64,000 nt of DNA from Planctomycetota bacterium (lineage in GTDB: Bacteria; Planctomycetota; UBA1135; GCA-002748355), in assembly GCA_020638795.1 (NCBI GenBank), contig JACKHW010000004.1, positions 310,001 to 374,000 of the forward strand, given 5' to 3'. A program made the position numbers and the translations under genes. The notes under the pieces are model-generated. The model was not told where the DNA came from. It searched no databases and worked only from the letters and a program-made list of their open reading frames with translations. Shown here one piece after another: positions 17,235 to 25,698 of the stretch. The stretch's first letter is position 1, and each line of letters opens with the position of its first letter.

Positions 17235-17492
17235 ATGAGCAAGACCACCAGCTTCAACCTAGGCAAGCACTTCGAGGGTTTCCTTGCCGCTCAAGTTGAA
17301 GCCGGACTTTACGACAATAAAAGCGAGGTGATCCGCGCGGCGCTACGTGATATGGAGGAGCGCCAGCGGCGAGAGGTAACCCTGGAGATGATGCGCCTCA
17401 GCGTGGCCGACATTGATGCGGGCCGGACAAAACCAGCGAAGCAAGCCTTGCGGGAAGCGGCTGGCAGCATCGGCCTGAACCTCGATCGATGA
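17235..17492 (+). CDS. parD: ParD-family antitoxin
   Basis: 85 aa. The ribbon-helix-helix begins SKTTSFNLGKHFEGFLAAQV and is followed by YDNKSEVIRAALRDMEER, a standard ParD signature. The C-terminal tail (about 60-85) would wrap the toxin. The stop overlaps the toxin start by four bases. It should autorepress through the palindrome at 17188-17204. Confidence 0.92.
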   Translation: MSKTTSFNLGKHFEGFLAAQVEAGLYDNKSEVIRAALRDMEERQRREVTLEMMRLSVADIDAGRTKPAKQALREAAGSIGLNLDR

Positions 17493-17839
17493 CGCACTAC
17501 GCGGTCGAGGTGACCGACACCGCCATGGCCGCAATCATCGCTCACGCCCGCTTCATCGCCATCGATCGCAAAGAACCGTTGAACGCACAGGGCTGGCTCG
17601 AAGCGGCATGGGACGCAGCACAATCGCTTCACGCGATGCCCGCGCGGTGCGCGATCGCTACGGAGACCGATTTCGCCCCATACGCCGTGCGATACATCAT
17701 GGCAGGCAACACCGCCCTTCTTTTCACCATAGATGATGACCATCAGGTAGTTTGGGTGATCGCGCTGCGCGGGAAAGGGCAGCTTCCACGGCCGGAGCAA
17801 CTGCCAAAGCGCCTGGCATCTCTGCACGGCGACACGTAG
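17489..17839 (+). CDS. parE: ParE/RelE-family toxin
   Basis: A 116-aa RelE/ParE-fold protein. It begins with a strand (MTHYAVEVTDTAMAAI), then a helical hairpin, then FAPYAVRYIMAGNTALLFTIDDDHQVVWVIALRGKG. The last strand differs from the commoner ILR.RH ending but holds the same position. The ATG is inside the ATGA overlap with parD. It is probably a gyrase- or ribosome-directed toxin. It is slightly longer than usual because of its tail. Confidence 0.88.
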   Translation: MTHYAVEVTDTAMAAIIAHARFIAIDRKEPLNAQGWLEAAWDAAQSLHAMPARCAIATETDFAPYAVRYIMAGNTALLFTIDDDHQVVWVIALRGKGQLPRPEQLPKRLASLHGDT

Positions 17840-17861
17840 TCGTCATCGGAAGAAGGGCAGG

Positions 17862-18224
17862 TTACTCACGCAACGAGATGCCCCTCAACAGCATCGTATC
17901 GCAAGCAACCGCTGCAATCTCGCACGGCACCCATCGCCTCCGCTCAGCCGCCGTCATGACCGACTCCTGGCACAGATAGTAGCTGCAACCTGCGCGGCGC
18001 GGCGCAGAAAGGCGGCGGCGCAAGCGCGAGCGCACCAGACGGATCGCCTCCGCCTCACTCAGTCCGCCAAAGCGCATCTGCCGCAGCTTTGCCCCTGCTC
18101 GCCCGAAGCTGATCACCACCATCAGCTCCCCGAACAGATCCTCCGCGACATCCACCTCGTAGCGCCGATGCGCACCGCGTGCCGGATTATGCGCTTCAAG
18201 CGCCAGATACAGGCTGGGCATCAT
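17862..18224 (-). CDS. WGR-domain protein
   Basis: A 120-aa protein with the pattern LYLALEAHNPARGAHRRYEV...DLFGELMVVISFGRAGA...RFGGLSEAEAIRLVRSRLRRR. This is the small WGR-like protein often found on plasmids. WGR domains bind nucleic acid in PARPs and in some bacterial proteins. The start ATG overlaps the recombinase stop (ATGA), so the two are translationally coupled. It may be an accessory DNA-binding factor; its role is unproven. Confidence 0.75.
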   Translation of the reverse strand: MMPSLYLALEAHNPARGAHRRYEVDVAEDLFGELMVVISFGRAGAKLRQMRFGGLSEAEAIRLVRSRLRRRLSAPRRAGCSYYLCQESVMTAAERRRWVPCEIAAVACDTMLLRGISLRE

Positions 18225-18793
18225 TCCGGTGCCCCCGCTCGCAGATACTGGTACACGGTCTCACGGCTGATCCCGAACTCCCTCGCCAGCGCTGCCTTGG
18301 ACTCGCTCTTGGCCCGTGCCTGCAGCTCCGCCATACGCTCATCGTTGAGTGCACGCCTTCCACGGCGATAAACACCACGCTTTTTGGCCAGCTCGATGCC
18401 TTCACGCTGCCGCTCGCGGATCAGGTCGCGCTCAAACTGCGCCACCGCCCCGAGCATGGTCAGCATGAGCTGCGCCATCGGCGAGCCCTCACCCGCAAAG
18501 ATCAGATTCTCCTTCACGAAGCGGACACGCACGCCCCTTCCCGTCATCTCCTGCACCAGCCGGCGCAGATCGTCGACATTCCGGGCAAGCCGATCCATGC
18601 TGTGGACAACCACCGTGTCACCCTCGCGCACGAAAGCAAGCATCTCGGCAAGCGCCGGACGGTTGCGATCCTTGCCCGATGCATGGTCGGTAAATATGCG
18701 ATCGACAACGAGGCCTTCTTGCTGGCGCTGCGGGTTCTGGTCAGCGCTGCTAACGCGGACGTAACCCACCTGCAGACCGACCGCCACGCTCAC
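18221..18793 (-). CDS. Serine recombinase (resolvase/invertase family)
   Basis: 190 aa. The catalytic domain begins GYVRVSSADQNPQRQ, with the nucleophilic Ser at about residue 15. The conserved VVHSMDRLARN and GAVAQFERDLIRERQREGI are present, and a C-terminal HTH (ESKAALAREFGISRETVYQYL) ends the protein. This is the size of Tn3/Hin-type enzymes. It may resolve multimers of the replicating form or invert DNA. It sits inside an overlapping operon, antitoxin - toxin - recombinase - WGR, which links stability functions together. Confidence 0.93.
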   Translation of the reverse strand: MSVAVGLQVGYVRVSSADQNPQRQQEGLVVDRIFTDHASGKDRNRPALAEMLAFVREGDTVVVHSMDRLARNVDDLRRLVQEMTGRGVRVRFVKENLIFAGEGSPMAQLMLTMLGAVAQFERDLIRERQREGIELAKKRGVYRRGRRALNDERMAELQARAKSESKAALAREFGISRETVYQYLRAGAPE

Positions 18794-19080
18794 TGCGCGA
18801 CTCCTTCTCGGCTATGCCAAACGCGCACGACGCACACACCCCCATCGGCAGCGATTCGATAACGGAGCACATACGAACTCGCTCCGAACAGCACGACTAG
18901 CTCGCGCGCCACTCCATCATCCATGGGCCTCCCAAGCTCGGCCGACCTTGCCAGAAGAGCCGCCACCTCTCTTAGCCGCGCCACCGCTCGCACCGCCGCG
19001 CCGGCATCCTTCTCCATCAAGAACCGATGTAGGCGCTCCACGTCCATGACCGCCTCCGGCAGCCACTCTACTTGGGACAT
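18790..19080 (-). CDS. ParE/RelE-family toxin
   Basis: A 96-aa protein with VEWLPEAVMDVERLHRFLMEKD at the start, then GRPMDDGVARELVVLFGASSYVLRYRIA and VVRVWHSREG at the end. This is the standard RelE/ParE layout. Its start overlaps the antitoxin by 13 bases, and its stop overlaps the serine recombinase start by four bases. Confidence 0.88.
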   Translation of the reverse strand: MSQVEWLPEAVMDVERLHRFLMEKDAGAAVRAVARLREVAALLARSAELGRPMDDGVARELVVLFGASSYVLRYRIAADGGVCVVRVWHSREGVAQ

Positions 19081-19340
19081 GGCACGTCACGGCCCTCGGC
19101 CAGGTTCCCAAGCCACTTGTCGACCACGTCATGCGGGATGCTTCTGCCGGTCATGACATAGTTCTCCCATCGCTCCCTATCCTCTTTACGCTCCTGCTCG
19201 TAGCGCTCCTCCGCTTCCACATACTTAGCGATCGCCTGCGTCGCAATATACGCCTTCGACCTCTCCCGCGCCTCAGCGAGCGCAGCGATGCGCACTGCCA
19301 TTTCGCGTGACACACGAACCGTAATCGTCTCTAACGCCAT
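19068..19340 (-). CDS. CopG/RHH-type antitoxin
   Basis: A 90-aa protein with an N-terminal ribbon-helix-helix (ETITVRVSREMAVRIAALAE then RSKAYIATQAIAKYVEAE). An acidic/basic helical arm follows, and the C-terminus has IPHDVVDKWLGNLAEG, common in antitoxins of RelE-type pairs. It precedes and overlaps its toxin. The region upstream holds its promoter. Confidence 0.88.
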   Translation of the reverse strand: MALETITVRVSREMAVRIAALAEARERSKAYIATQAIAKYVEAEERYEQERKEDRERWENYVMTGRSIPHDVVDKWLGNLAEGRDVPCPK

Positions 19341-19736
19341 ACATACCTCTCACAATGTAAACTCTCAAATGAATAGCACGAATCACGTCGCATTGTCAAT
19401 ATTCGCAACGATGCGCGGCGCACACCGCCGGGCCAACTAGCAACTACGCTCATCGACGCACATCACGCATAGATCGCCTGCTTACCCAATGTCGCAGGCC
19501 AAAGCGGCGCACCATGTTGAACATGCAGCACCAGCGCATCAGAGTGATGCCGACAAATGCAACATGCATCACTCGAACTCAGGCAAAACTGTCAGACAGG
19601 CCCTAGACCCTCAATAGGAACCGTCAGATCGCGCCAATCCCCACCCTTTCTGACAAAGAAACCAAATCGCCGCCTTACGTCAGAATTAAGTAGACAAGCA
19701 ATGACAGCACCGCAAGCAATGACAGCACCGCCTTAC
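19341..19736. other. Intergenic region of about 400 bases
   Basis: No supportable gene. It separates the antitoxin operon (promoter side) from the 3' end of the 2TM protein. It is relatively A-rich and contains one perfect 18-base tandem duplication near its right end, listed separately. Confidence 0.4.
19695..19730 (+). repeat. Perfect 18-bp tandem direct repeat (2 copies)
   Basis: CAAGCAATGACAGCACCG occurs at 19695-19712 and again at 19713-19730 without a gap. Its role is unknown. It may be a replication-slippage product. Confidence 0.8.
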
Positions 19737-20993
19737 TTATCTACCAGACTCACAAATCGCGCCGAAACGCCACACGTTATCGACCTCTATCGGGGAACGA
19801 GTCACTGTGAACCGATTTGATGGAAAATCAACTAAATCCATAGCCTTTGAGTCGCTACAATCACTCCAACTTAAAGTGATCGTCTTGCCAGCGCGTATCG
19901 ATTCGCAATCTGCTGCCATGGCAACTCCTATTCCATAGCGTTCATCGTAGTCAGTCACTACAACATCAACTGCAGCCTCTCGGGCAACTTTCATTTTCGC
20001 GTCTAGTTCCAGCGGCTCCCTACTATCAGGGAGACGATACCTTCCTTCCAAACGCTCTCGCGCCAGACGACATGTTGGCATCGCGCGCAGTCTGGCGACC
20101 AAGTCCTCACAGCGCTTGTACATAACGTTAGACGTGTCCGCATTTCCGATATGCACCGTCCGGAACACTGGCGCATGCCTCCCTTTATAACCATGGTCCC
20201 CGTCTCGAACATAATAAGGGCCTGCAGAGTAGTCATTACGCGCCCAGCGCCCACCATCGCTGTGATCCCACAAGACAAAATCGGAGCAATCCGTCCATAG
20301 AGAGCCGGCTTCTGAGTCACGCCTAATGTCTTGATCAGAGACGACATACAGCCTCAAGTGACCTTCCTTGCCTGGCATGAGATCGGACTTCTTCTCGGCC
20401 GCTACAAACTCAGACACCATAATACGCAACCACGGCGGGAGCCCTTCTTCGAGATAACACTGCTCAACAACTAGAAATCTATCAATCCTGACTTTCTGAC
20501 ACGCACTAACGTTTACCTCAACAAACTTTCTGAGCGAAGCCCCCAGGTTGCCCGGTGTCCAAATGTGCGATGCAGTCACCGTGTGATAGTACGACTTCGC
20601 ACTACCCACGACTTCGCAATACAAGTTCCCGAGTTGCACCCCAGCAGCGTCAACTTCGCGAGTCAAGACCCCATTCTCAAGAGCACCCGCAACATCTCTC
20701 TCCAGGCGCGCGTACCACATGCTCGCGATTGCAGCCATAGGTTGCTGGAGAGCCGCGCATTGCGCTCTCAAGTCATCTGTCGAATCACGATTCGCCACTT
20801 TATTCAGCCTGTACGCGATTGTCGCCCATGCAATTGATAAGTATCCTATGCCGAATGTGAGTGAACGCTGTGGCGTACTGGCAAAATCAATCACCAATAC
20901 CGGCACAAAGAATATTGCCGGGACGATTAATGCGCGAAGCCATTTGCATAACTCGATAAAGTAGCCCTTGACTGCATTGTTAATTCGCTTCAT
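19737..20993 (-). CDS. Two-TM protein with unknown cytosolic domain
   Basis: I chose ATG 20993 because GGAGAG lies upstream; it gives 418 aa. Two hydrophobic segments lie near the N-terminus (about 22-38 and 47-63). A large soluble domain rich in Trp, Asp and Tyr follows, for example LWTDCSDFVLWDHSDGGRWARNDY and GPYYVRDGDHGYKG. The layout, a 2TM anchor plus sensor or effector domain, resembles membrane effectors of defence systems, but I cannot match it to any. It is divergent from the 175-aa gene at 21042, with 48 bases between the starts. Confidence 0.6.
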   Translation of the reverse strand: MKRINNAVKGYFIELCKWLRALIVPAIFFVPVLVIDFASTPQRSLTFGIGYLSIAWATIAYRLNKVANRDSTDDLRAQCAALQQPMAAIASMWYARLERDVAGALENGVLTREVDAAGVQLGNLYCEVVGSAKSYYHTVTASHIWTPGNLGASLRKFVEVNVSACQKVRIDRFLVVEQCYLEEGLPPWLRIMVSEFVAAEKKSDLMPGKEGHLRLYVVSDQDIRRDSEAGSLWTDCSDFVLWDHSDGGRWARNDYSAGPYYVRDGDHGYKGRHAPVFRTVHIGNADTSNVMYKRCEDLVARLRAMPTCRLARERLEGRYRLPDSREPLELDAKMKVAREAAVDVVVTDYDERYGIGVAMAADCESIRAGKTITLSWSDCSDSKAMDLVDFPSNRFTVTRSPIEVDNVWRFGAICESGR

Positions 20994-21041
20994 TGTCAAT
21001 CTCTCCCCACACAGGGCCGCACGCCGAATGAAAGGAATCGC

Positions 21042-21569
21042 ATGCATAATAATCCGAGACTCCACACCGATGACATTAGAAGGCTTGCTAATTTGCTAAA
21101 CGCGGGTCTCGAGAATGTAGGCATAACAGACATGAAGCCAAGCGCAAACGTGGATGGCATTAAATTCATTCGGAGGGAAGCCATTGCACGGAGCCGCCCA
21201 AACACGCAGTCAGACCAAGACCGTATCGAGCGGGCGTTGTCTGGCTCGTTCGGTCTCCGATGCGAAAAAAGCCGAGATATTGCAAGGCAGATGTCGAGAG
21301 CCCGCCCCGAGTTATTCGACAACGTCGAGTCCGTCGCATATCTGACCAATGAATATCTAACTACGCCAGAGGCTATTGGTAACATGTTAGCTGGTTTTTG
21401 CAAGTCGTGCGGACTTCTTCCTGGCCGCGCAAGCGCAATTGGAAGTCAAGTCGCCACGGTTTTCAATAGCGAACTTGGCATTACACCGTCGAGCCGTGGT
21501 GCACCGCAGGATTCGGCGGCGCGCGCCTTAGACAAGCCACATAAGCCTGATCCGGGCCTAACGAGATAG
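21042..21569 (+). CDS. Hypothetical soluble protein divergent from the 2TM gene
   Basis: A 175-aa protein starting ATG after AAGGAA. It is mostly helical and basic in the middle, with a low-complexity C-terminus (SSRGAPQDSAARALDKP). There is no recognisable domain. It shares a 48-base divergent promoter region with the 2TM gene, which suggests paired regulation. It runs convergent to the 137-aa gene at 21583. Confidence 0.5.
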   Translation: MHNNPRLHTDDIRRLANLLNAGLENVGITDMKPSANVDGIKFIRREAIARSRPNTQSDQDRIERALSGSFGLRCEKSRDIARQMSRARPELFDNVESVAYLTNEYLTTPEAIGNMLAGFCKSCGLLPGRASAIGSQVATVFNSELGITPSSRGAPQDSAARALDKPHKPDPGLTR

Positions 21570-21582
21570 TCGAACGACACTC

Positions 21583-21996
21583 TCACCCCTGCCATTCGAT
21601 GGACTCCACCAAACACTCGCCCCGCTCAGCCTGCATGATCTCAGCCCCGCTCGCCTCGCGCACCCAGGCAACGCGGTGGAGAACCAGCCCCTCAAGCAGG
21701 CAAACGCCGCTTGCCGTGGCCGCCTGCAAGCATCTGCCTTTGATGCGAATGCTCCGCCGGCCGCAGCTGATGGTGATGCCCTCCGACGGATCGAATCCGA
21801 TCGAATCGATATACCCGTAGCCGATCGCAAGTGAGTCGCCTGACTTCTTGCGTAGCTGCAGCATCACGCATCGCCCCTGCCCCCGCATCCAGCCGAAATA
21901 ACCGAGATCTTCCGCCTCGTCAGAGTCATTCCGCTCCCCGTGCCGCACGGCTGGCTCGATCCGCGCCTGATACTTGCCGAGCAGGCCCTTATCCAT
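21583..21996 (-). CDS. Hypothetical protein downstream of the relaxase
   Basis: A 137-aa beta-rich protein. Its start overlaps the end of the relaxase gene by eight bases, so it is probably co-translated with it. It carries YGYIDSIGFDPSEGITISCG and CLLEGLVLHRVAWVREA. No family is recognised. It may be a transfer accessory factor, inferred only from the overlap. Confidence 0.55.
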   Translation of the reverse strand: MDKGLLGKYQARIEPAVRHGERNDSDEAEDLGYFGWMRGQGRCVMLQLRKKSGDSLAIGYGYIDSIGFDPSEGITISCGRRSIRIKGRCLQAATASGVCLLEGLVLHRVAWVREASGAEIMQAERGECLVESIEWQG

Positions 21997-24601
21997 ACAG
22001 CCGCTCCTGCTCTTGCTCTTGCTTGCGCTCCGGCTTGCGCGAGCGCTGCGCGTCCCACGCCCGCATCAGCTCGCGCTGCATCTGCGTTGCCGATACGCGG
22101 TCGTCGGAGCGCGAGGCTGCCTCCAGCAGCTCCGCCTTGCTGTCCGTGTAGAATACCGCCTGCTGCCTGCCGCGCGAGGCCGCCACATAGGCCCCTTCGC
22201 GCGATGTCGCGGGGTATGACGGCGCAGAAAGCCCGATGAACACTTTAGCCACGGTTTTCCCCTGCGAGGCGTAAGAGGTGACGCAATAGCCCTGCGCCAG
22301 ATGCCCGTAATCGCGGCCAACCGTCCAGCCATTGGCCAGCTCGAGATTGCCATCACCGTCGAATCCACGCACAGCGTAGAGCGCACCGTTATTGAGTCGG
22401 TGCTTGCCGTCAGCCGTCTTGCCGTTACGGGTGATCCGCACCATGTCGCCGGGCGCGAGCACCAGCTCGTCGCGCCGGAACAGCTGAAACTTCGCCGCCT
22501 CTTTCCCTGGGAAATCGCCTTTCCCGAACTCCAGCCGTTCCCCCTTGGTGATGCCTTTTGCATTCTGGTGAAACACCAGAACGTCTGCCGCCTCAAAGTT
22601 CGCCGGGTCGCTTCGCTCCGCTTCGGTCAGGTTCACCGGCCTAAGAACCGGAATCACCCGCTCATCCTCGCCCAGCCTGCCCATGGCTTTCAGCTCAGCG
22701 CGAATGGCCTGCGTCACCCACTCCGCTTCAAGATGCGTCGGCGACACGCAGAGCGCCGAGTCGCCTGCTGCGACTGCCCCCACATAGTCAGCAGCAAGCG
22801 CGAGGTAGCGATCAGAATGGCCGACCTCACGAACCCAGCCCAGCGCATCAAGCCTGGCCAGCCCCGTCGCCACATCCCCTTCGCTCAGAGCCTCAACCGC
22901 CGCCTTGTAAGCCCCCTTCTGCCGCCTGATCTCTTTTATCTGCGCCGGCACAATTCCGGACTCGTCCTCGATTAACCGCAGAGCCGAGCCTCTTTCGACG
23001 CTGCCATGCTGCGCAACGTCTCCCGCAAGCACCACCCTGGCATCGAGGCGGCCCGCCAGCTCGAACAGCTGGTGCATCGTGCGCACCCCCAGCAATCCCG
23101 CCTCATCGACCCAGATCACATTGCCGCGTACCTCCTTTTGCATCCGCTCGTCCAGCAGCAACCGCGCAACCGTGTCTGCCGCCCCGAACCCTTCGCCGCG
23201 CAGCACACCCCTGCTTGCTTCGGCCGACGGCGCGAAGGTGAAGACCTTGCTTCCTGCCGCTTCGATCGCTTCCACGGTCTCGAGCATCATCGAAGTCTTC
23301 CCCGTACCTGCCCGGCCCCGGAGCAGTTGCACATTGTCCCGGCTCGACAGGATCTGCTGAACCGCCCGCTTCTGCTCGTCGCTGAGCCATTGGCGCTCGA
23401 ATGCATGCTCTCCGGGGGCAAGGGCTGACCGCGTGCCACGGCCCTCGCGTGCGAATGCCACAATAGACCGCTCCTCTGCCAGCACTTCCTTGGTGGTCAC
23501 GCATTCGCGGCCCCCGCGCTGCGCACGCAGCAAGGGCTGCTCAGACAGCGCCGCTGAAACCTGCTGCGGCAGCAGCGAGCCATAACCGCGCTTGATCGCA
23601 GCCGTAAGCACGGTTCGCTCCGGCACCACCGACTGGCGCTCAAAGCAATGATCCAGCGCATGGCGCACCGCATCCTGCGCCACCACCGGCTCGGCGTGCC
23701 GCGCATCCCCACCAACCGACCCGGCGAGCGCCCCGAGCAATCGACCCTCCTCCGGCGACAACCGATCGCGCCAGATCTCGCGCAGCTGCGCCGCACTAAA
23801 CTGCTTCGCCTTGCCCTTTCGTGAACGCGCACCGATCTCGCCTTTGTCGCGTGGATCGGTGATGCCCTGCTCCGCCGCCAGTGCTTCAATCTCGCCGGTG
23901 CGGCGCGAGAATCGCTCCAGCAGGCTCGCCCCCATGCCATCTAGCTCCCACCCGGTGCGCGTGCGCACGGTCGGCAGACCCAGCTCGCCAAGCCGGTGCG
24001 ACAGACGCGCATGAAACAGCGCCTCGTAGTAAGGCGCGGATTGCTTTAGCCCAGCAAACTGACCCGCTTTCCATCGCCCTTCCTGCTCGGCGTAAGTTGC
24101 GTTTAGCACGAAGCAGTGAGCGTGCAGGTGCGGATCAGGCACACCATCAACGGGACGCGCCGTCCTATGCACATATTCCCCCCAGATCATGTTGCCGGTC
24201 GTCTGATCGCAATTCTGCCCCCCGGTGCGAACTCGCGCCTGCATCTCCGCTTCGATGTCTTGCATCGTCTCATGCACTGCGTCACGAAACGCCTGAAGGA
24301 TGCGCTCATCGTTCGTGATCCCATATAGCAGCGACACGCTCTTTGGCACGTGCCAATTAAAGTCATAGCCGACGCGGCGATTTGCTCGCTGACGCAGCGT
24401 GAGCGTCTCACCTGTTGCCGGGTCGCGGTTGTCGCATAGCGCATCCCAGTCGCGCTTTTCAATCTCTCCACTCAGCCCGAGCATCGCCGCACCCTTTCCT
24501 CGCCAGATGCCCGTCAGCTCCTGCCCTTCACTGTAATAATCAGCGGTTGAGTAGTAGCGCTTGGCCCCTTCTGCCATGCTGTTCTGGATAATGCGTAGCA
24601 T
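21989..24601 (-). CDS. MobF conjugative relaxase-helicase (TrwC/TraI type)
   Basis: 870 aa. The relaxase domain holds the paired tyrosines YY (16-17) and YY (22-23) and the metal-binding HLHAH (158-162) in DPHLHAHCFVLNAT. The helicase domain follows, with Walker A GRAGTGKTS (about 429-437) and Walker B NVIWVDEAG (about 494-502). RecD-like motifs such as HLAQGYCVTSYASQGKT are near the C-terminus. It nicks oriT, stays bound to the 5' end and unwinds the strand for transfer. It is shorter than F TraI and close to TrwC size. Its oriT is probably in the upstream noncoding region. Confidence 0.95.
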   Translation of the reverse strand: MLRIIQNSMAEGAKRYYSTADYYSEGQELTGIWRGKGAAMLGLSGEIEKRDWDALCDNRDPATGETLTLRQRANRRVGYDFNWHVPKSVSLLYGITNDERILQAFRDAVHETMQDIEAEMQARVRTGGQNCDQTTGNMIWGEYVHRTARPVDGVPDPHLHAHCFVLNATYAEQEGRWKAGQFAGLKQSAPYYEALFHARLSHRLGELGLPTVRTRTGWELDGMGASLLERFSRRTGEIEALAAEQGITDPRDKGEIGARSRKGKAKQFSAAQLREIWRDRLSPEEGRLLGALAGSVGGDARHAEPVVAQDAVRHALDHCFERQSVVPERTVLTAAIKRGYGSLLPQQVSAALSEQPLLRAQRGGRECVTTKEVLAEERSIVAFAREGRGTRSALAPGEHAFERQWLSDEQKRAVQQILSSRDNVQLLRGRAGTGKTSMMLETVEAIEAAGSKVFTFAPSAEASRGVLRGEGFGAADTVARLLLDERMQKEVRGNVIWVDEAGLLGVRTMHQLFELAGRLDARVVLAGDVAQHGSVERGSALRLIEDESGIVPAQIKEIRRQKGAYKAAVEALSEGDVATGLARLDALGWVREVGHSDRYLALAADYVGAVAAGDSALCVSPTHLEAEWVTQAIRAELKAMGRLGEDERVIPVLRPVNLTEAERSDPANFEAADVLVFHQNAKGITKGERLEFGKGDFPGKEAAKFQLFRRDELVLAPGDMVRITRNGKTADGKHRLNNGALYAVRGFDGDGNLELANGWTVGRDYGHLAQGYCVTSYASQGKTVAKVFIGLSAPSYPATSREGAYVAASRGRQQAVFYTDSKAELLEAASRSDDRVSATQMQRELMRAWDAQRSRKPERKQEQEQERLYG

Positions 24602-24946
24602 CGACGCTCCTCATACGCAGCGCAGCGACAATATATGTAAGGAATATTGCCAAGCAACCTCCATGCCAGTCCCACATTGACACAGCCAAGCCGATATGAC
24701 GCAGCTTGTTGATGTGCGATCGAGCACTGCCCATTCGATCCCCAGCTGGAGGCGGCAGCCCACGCAAACCAAAGATGGGCACGATAAAGCCTCAGGCGAG
24801 GCCGGCAAGCTGCAGAGCCGCTTTCCATGCATGGAAGCCTTCGGCTCTTCGCTTGACCGACCGCTTCGCTCCTCGCCCTGGCGGCTTTCCTTTTCGTGCC
24901 ATCAGGTTGCGATGGTCGCAGCCTGCAACATCAAGAGGAGATCATC
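24602..24946. other. Noncoding region upstream of the relaxase, candidate oriT
   Basis: About 345 bases between the divergent relaxase and the 98-aa gene, without a supportable gene. MobF elements usually keep oriT next to the relaxase gene. The region contains a long inverted repeat (24814-24848: AGAGCCG and CGGCTCT flank a near-palindromic core, with ATGCAT at its centre). A nic site cannot be identified by eye. Confidence 0.4.
24814..24848 (+). repeat. Nested inverted repeat (stem-loop)
   Basis: AGAGCCG at 24814-24820 pairs with CGGCTCT at 24842-24848. The interior CTTTCC-ATGCAT-GGAAG forms a second, almost continuous stem. It could be a relaxase-recognition hairpin at oriT or a transcription-related hairpin. 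Confidence 0.6.
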
Positions 24947-25243
24947 ATGAAACACGACAATGCCAATCCACAACGAAGCAAGCCAGCTGCCACGCTCAAA
25001 TCCGGTCGAATCAAAGCGGCTATCTGGAAGAATGACAGCAAGCATGGCAGATACTACACCGCCACCATCTTTCGCACCTACCGAACCGCCGATGGCAACT
25101 ACGCGGACACCAGCCAGTTCACGGTGAACGACCTGCTGCAGATCCAGCTCATGATAAAGCAGGCGCTTGACCAGATAGCTGATCTCTCATGCGAGGCGAC
25201 CGCTCCCCAGACGATGCACCCAGGTGACGGGAGGGTCTCATGA
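24947..25243 (+). CDS. Small conserved protein of the RIKAAIW type
   Basis: 98 aa from ATG 24947, with GAGGAG upstream. It contains SGRIKAAIWKND...RYYTATIFRTYRTADGNYADTSQFTVNDLLQIQLMIKQAL. This matches a small family common in planctomycetes and on plasmids (GRIKAAIW...F..DDL), of unknown role and perhaps single-strand DNA-binding-like. It is the first gene of a three-gene run with ATGA overlaps that ends in a DNA methyltransferase. Confidence 0.7.
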   Translation: MKHDNANPQRSKPAATLKSGRIKAAIWKNDSKHGRYYTATIFRTYRTADGNYADTSQFTVNDLLQIQLMIKQALDQIADLSCEATAPQTMHPGDGRVS

Positions 25244-25698
25244 CCCGCTCCGGCAATGAGTCCGCCCAGACGGCACGGGTCAGCCCGAGCCGCCTGGCAG
25301 CCGGCCACTGGTGCCACCAATCGAACCGGACAATCGGCGAAGGCGACATCTACCGCGCCTATAGCGCAGACTGCATTGCGGATTCATCACGCATCCGGAC
25401 ACCGTTTTTCTATCAGGGATCTTGGTGGGTAACGGTTAGCGTGCACTACCCCGATCGAGCCTGCGTTGCCTACAAGCTTCGCAGCGCCGACCGCTTCGAC
25501 GGCACGCCCGTTTCGCACCGCGAAAAGACCGCAGGCGCTACTACCAGTAGCGCACGCAGCGACCCTACGGGCTTCTATCACGGCATGATCGTCATATGGC
25601 GCGGCGCGGCCCATGTTCTGACCGGCCCACCATGCCGCTTTGTGCCCGGCAATCCCGAGCCACAGCAGCAAGAGCTATTCGCGGGAGGCGAGCTATGA
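25240..25698 (+). CDS. Hypothetical protein between the RIKAAIW gene and the methyltransferase
   Basis: A 152-aa soluble protein. Its ATG overlaps the previous stop (ATGA), and its own stop overlaps the methyltransferase start (ATGA). It includes SWWVTVSVHYPDRACVAYKL and a low-complexity linker. The family is not recognised. The tight overlaps make it a real member of the operon. Confidence 0.6.
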   Translation: MTRSGNESAQTARVSPSRLAAGHWCHQSNRTIGEGDIYRAYSADCIADSSRIRTPFFYQGSWWVTVSVHYPDRACVAYKLRSADRFDGTPVSHREKTAGATTSSARSDPTGFYHGMIVIWRGAAHVLTGPPCRFVPGNPEPQQQELFAGGEL

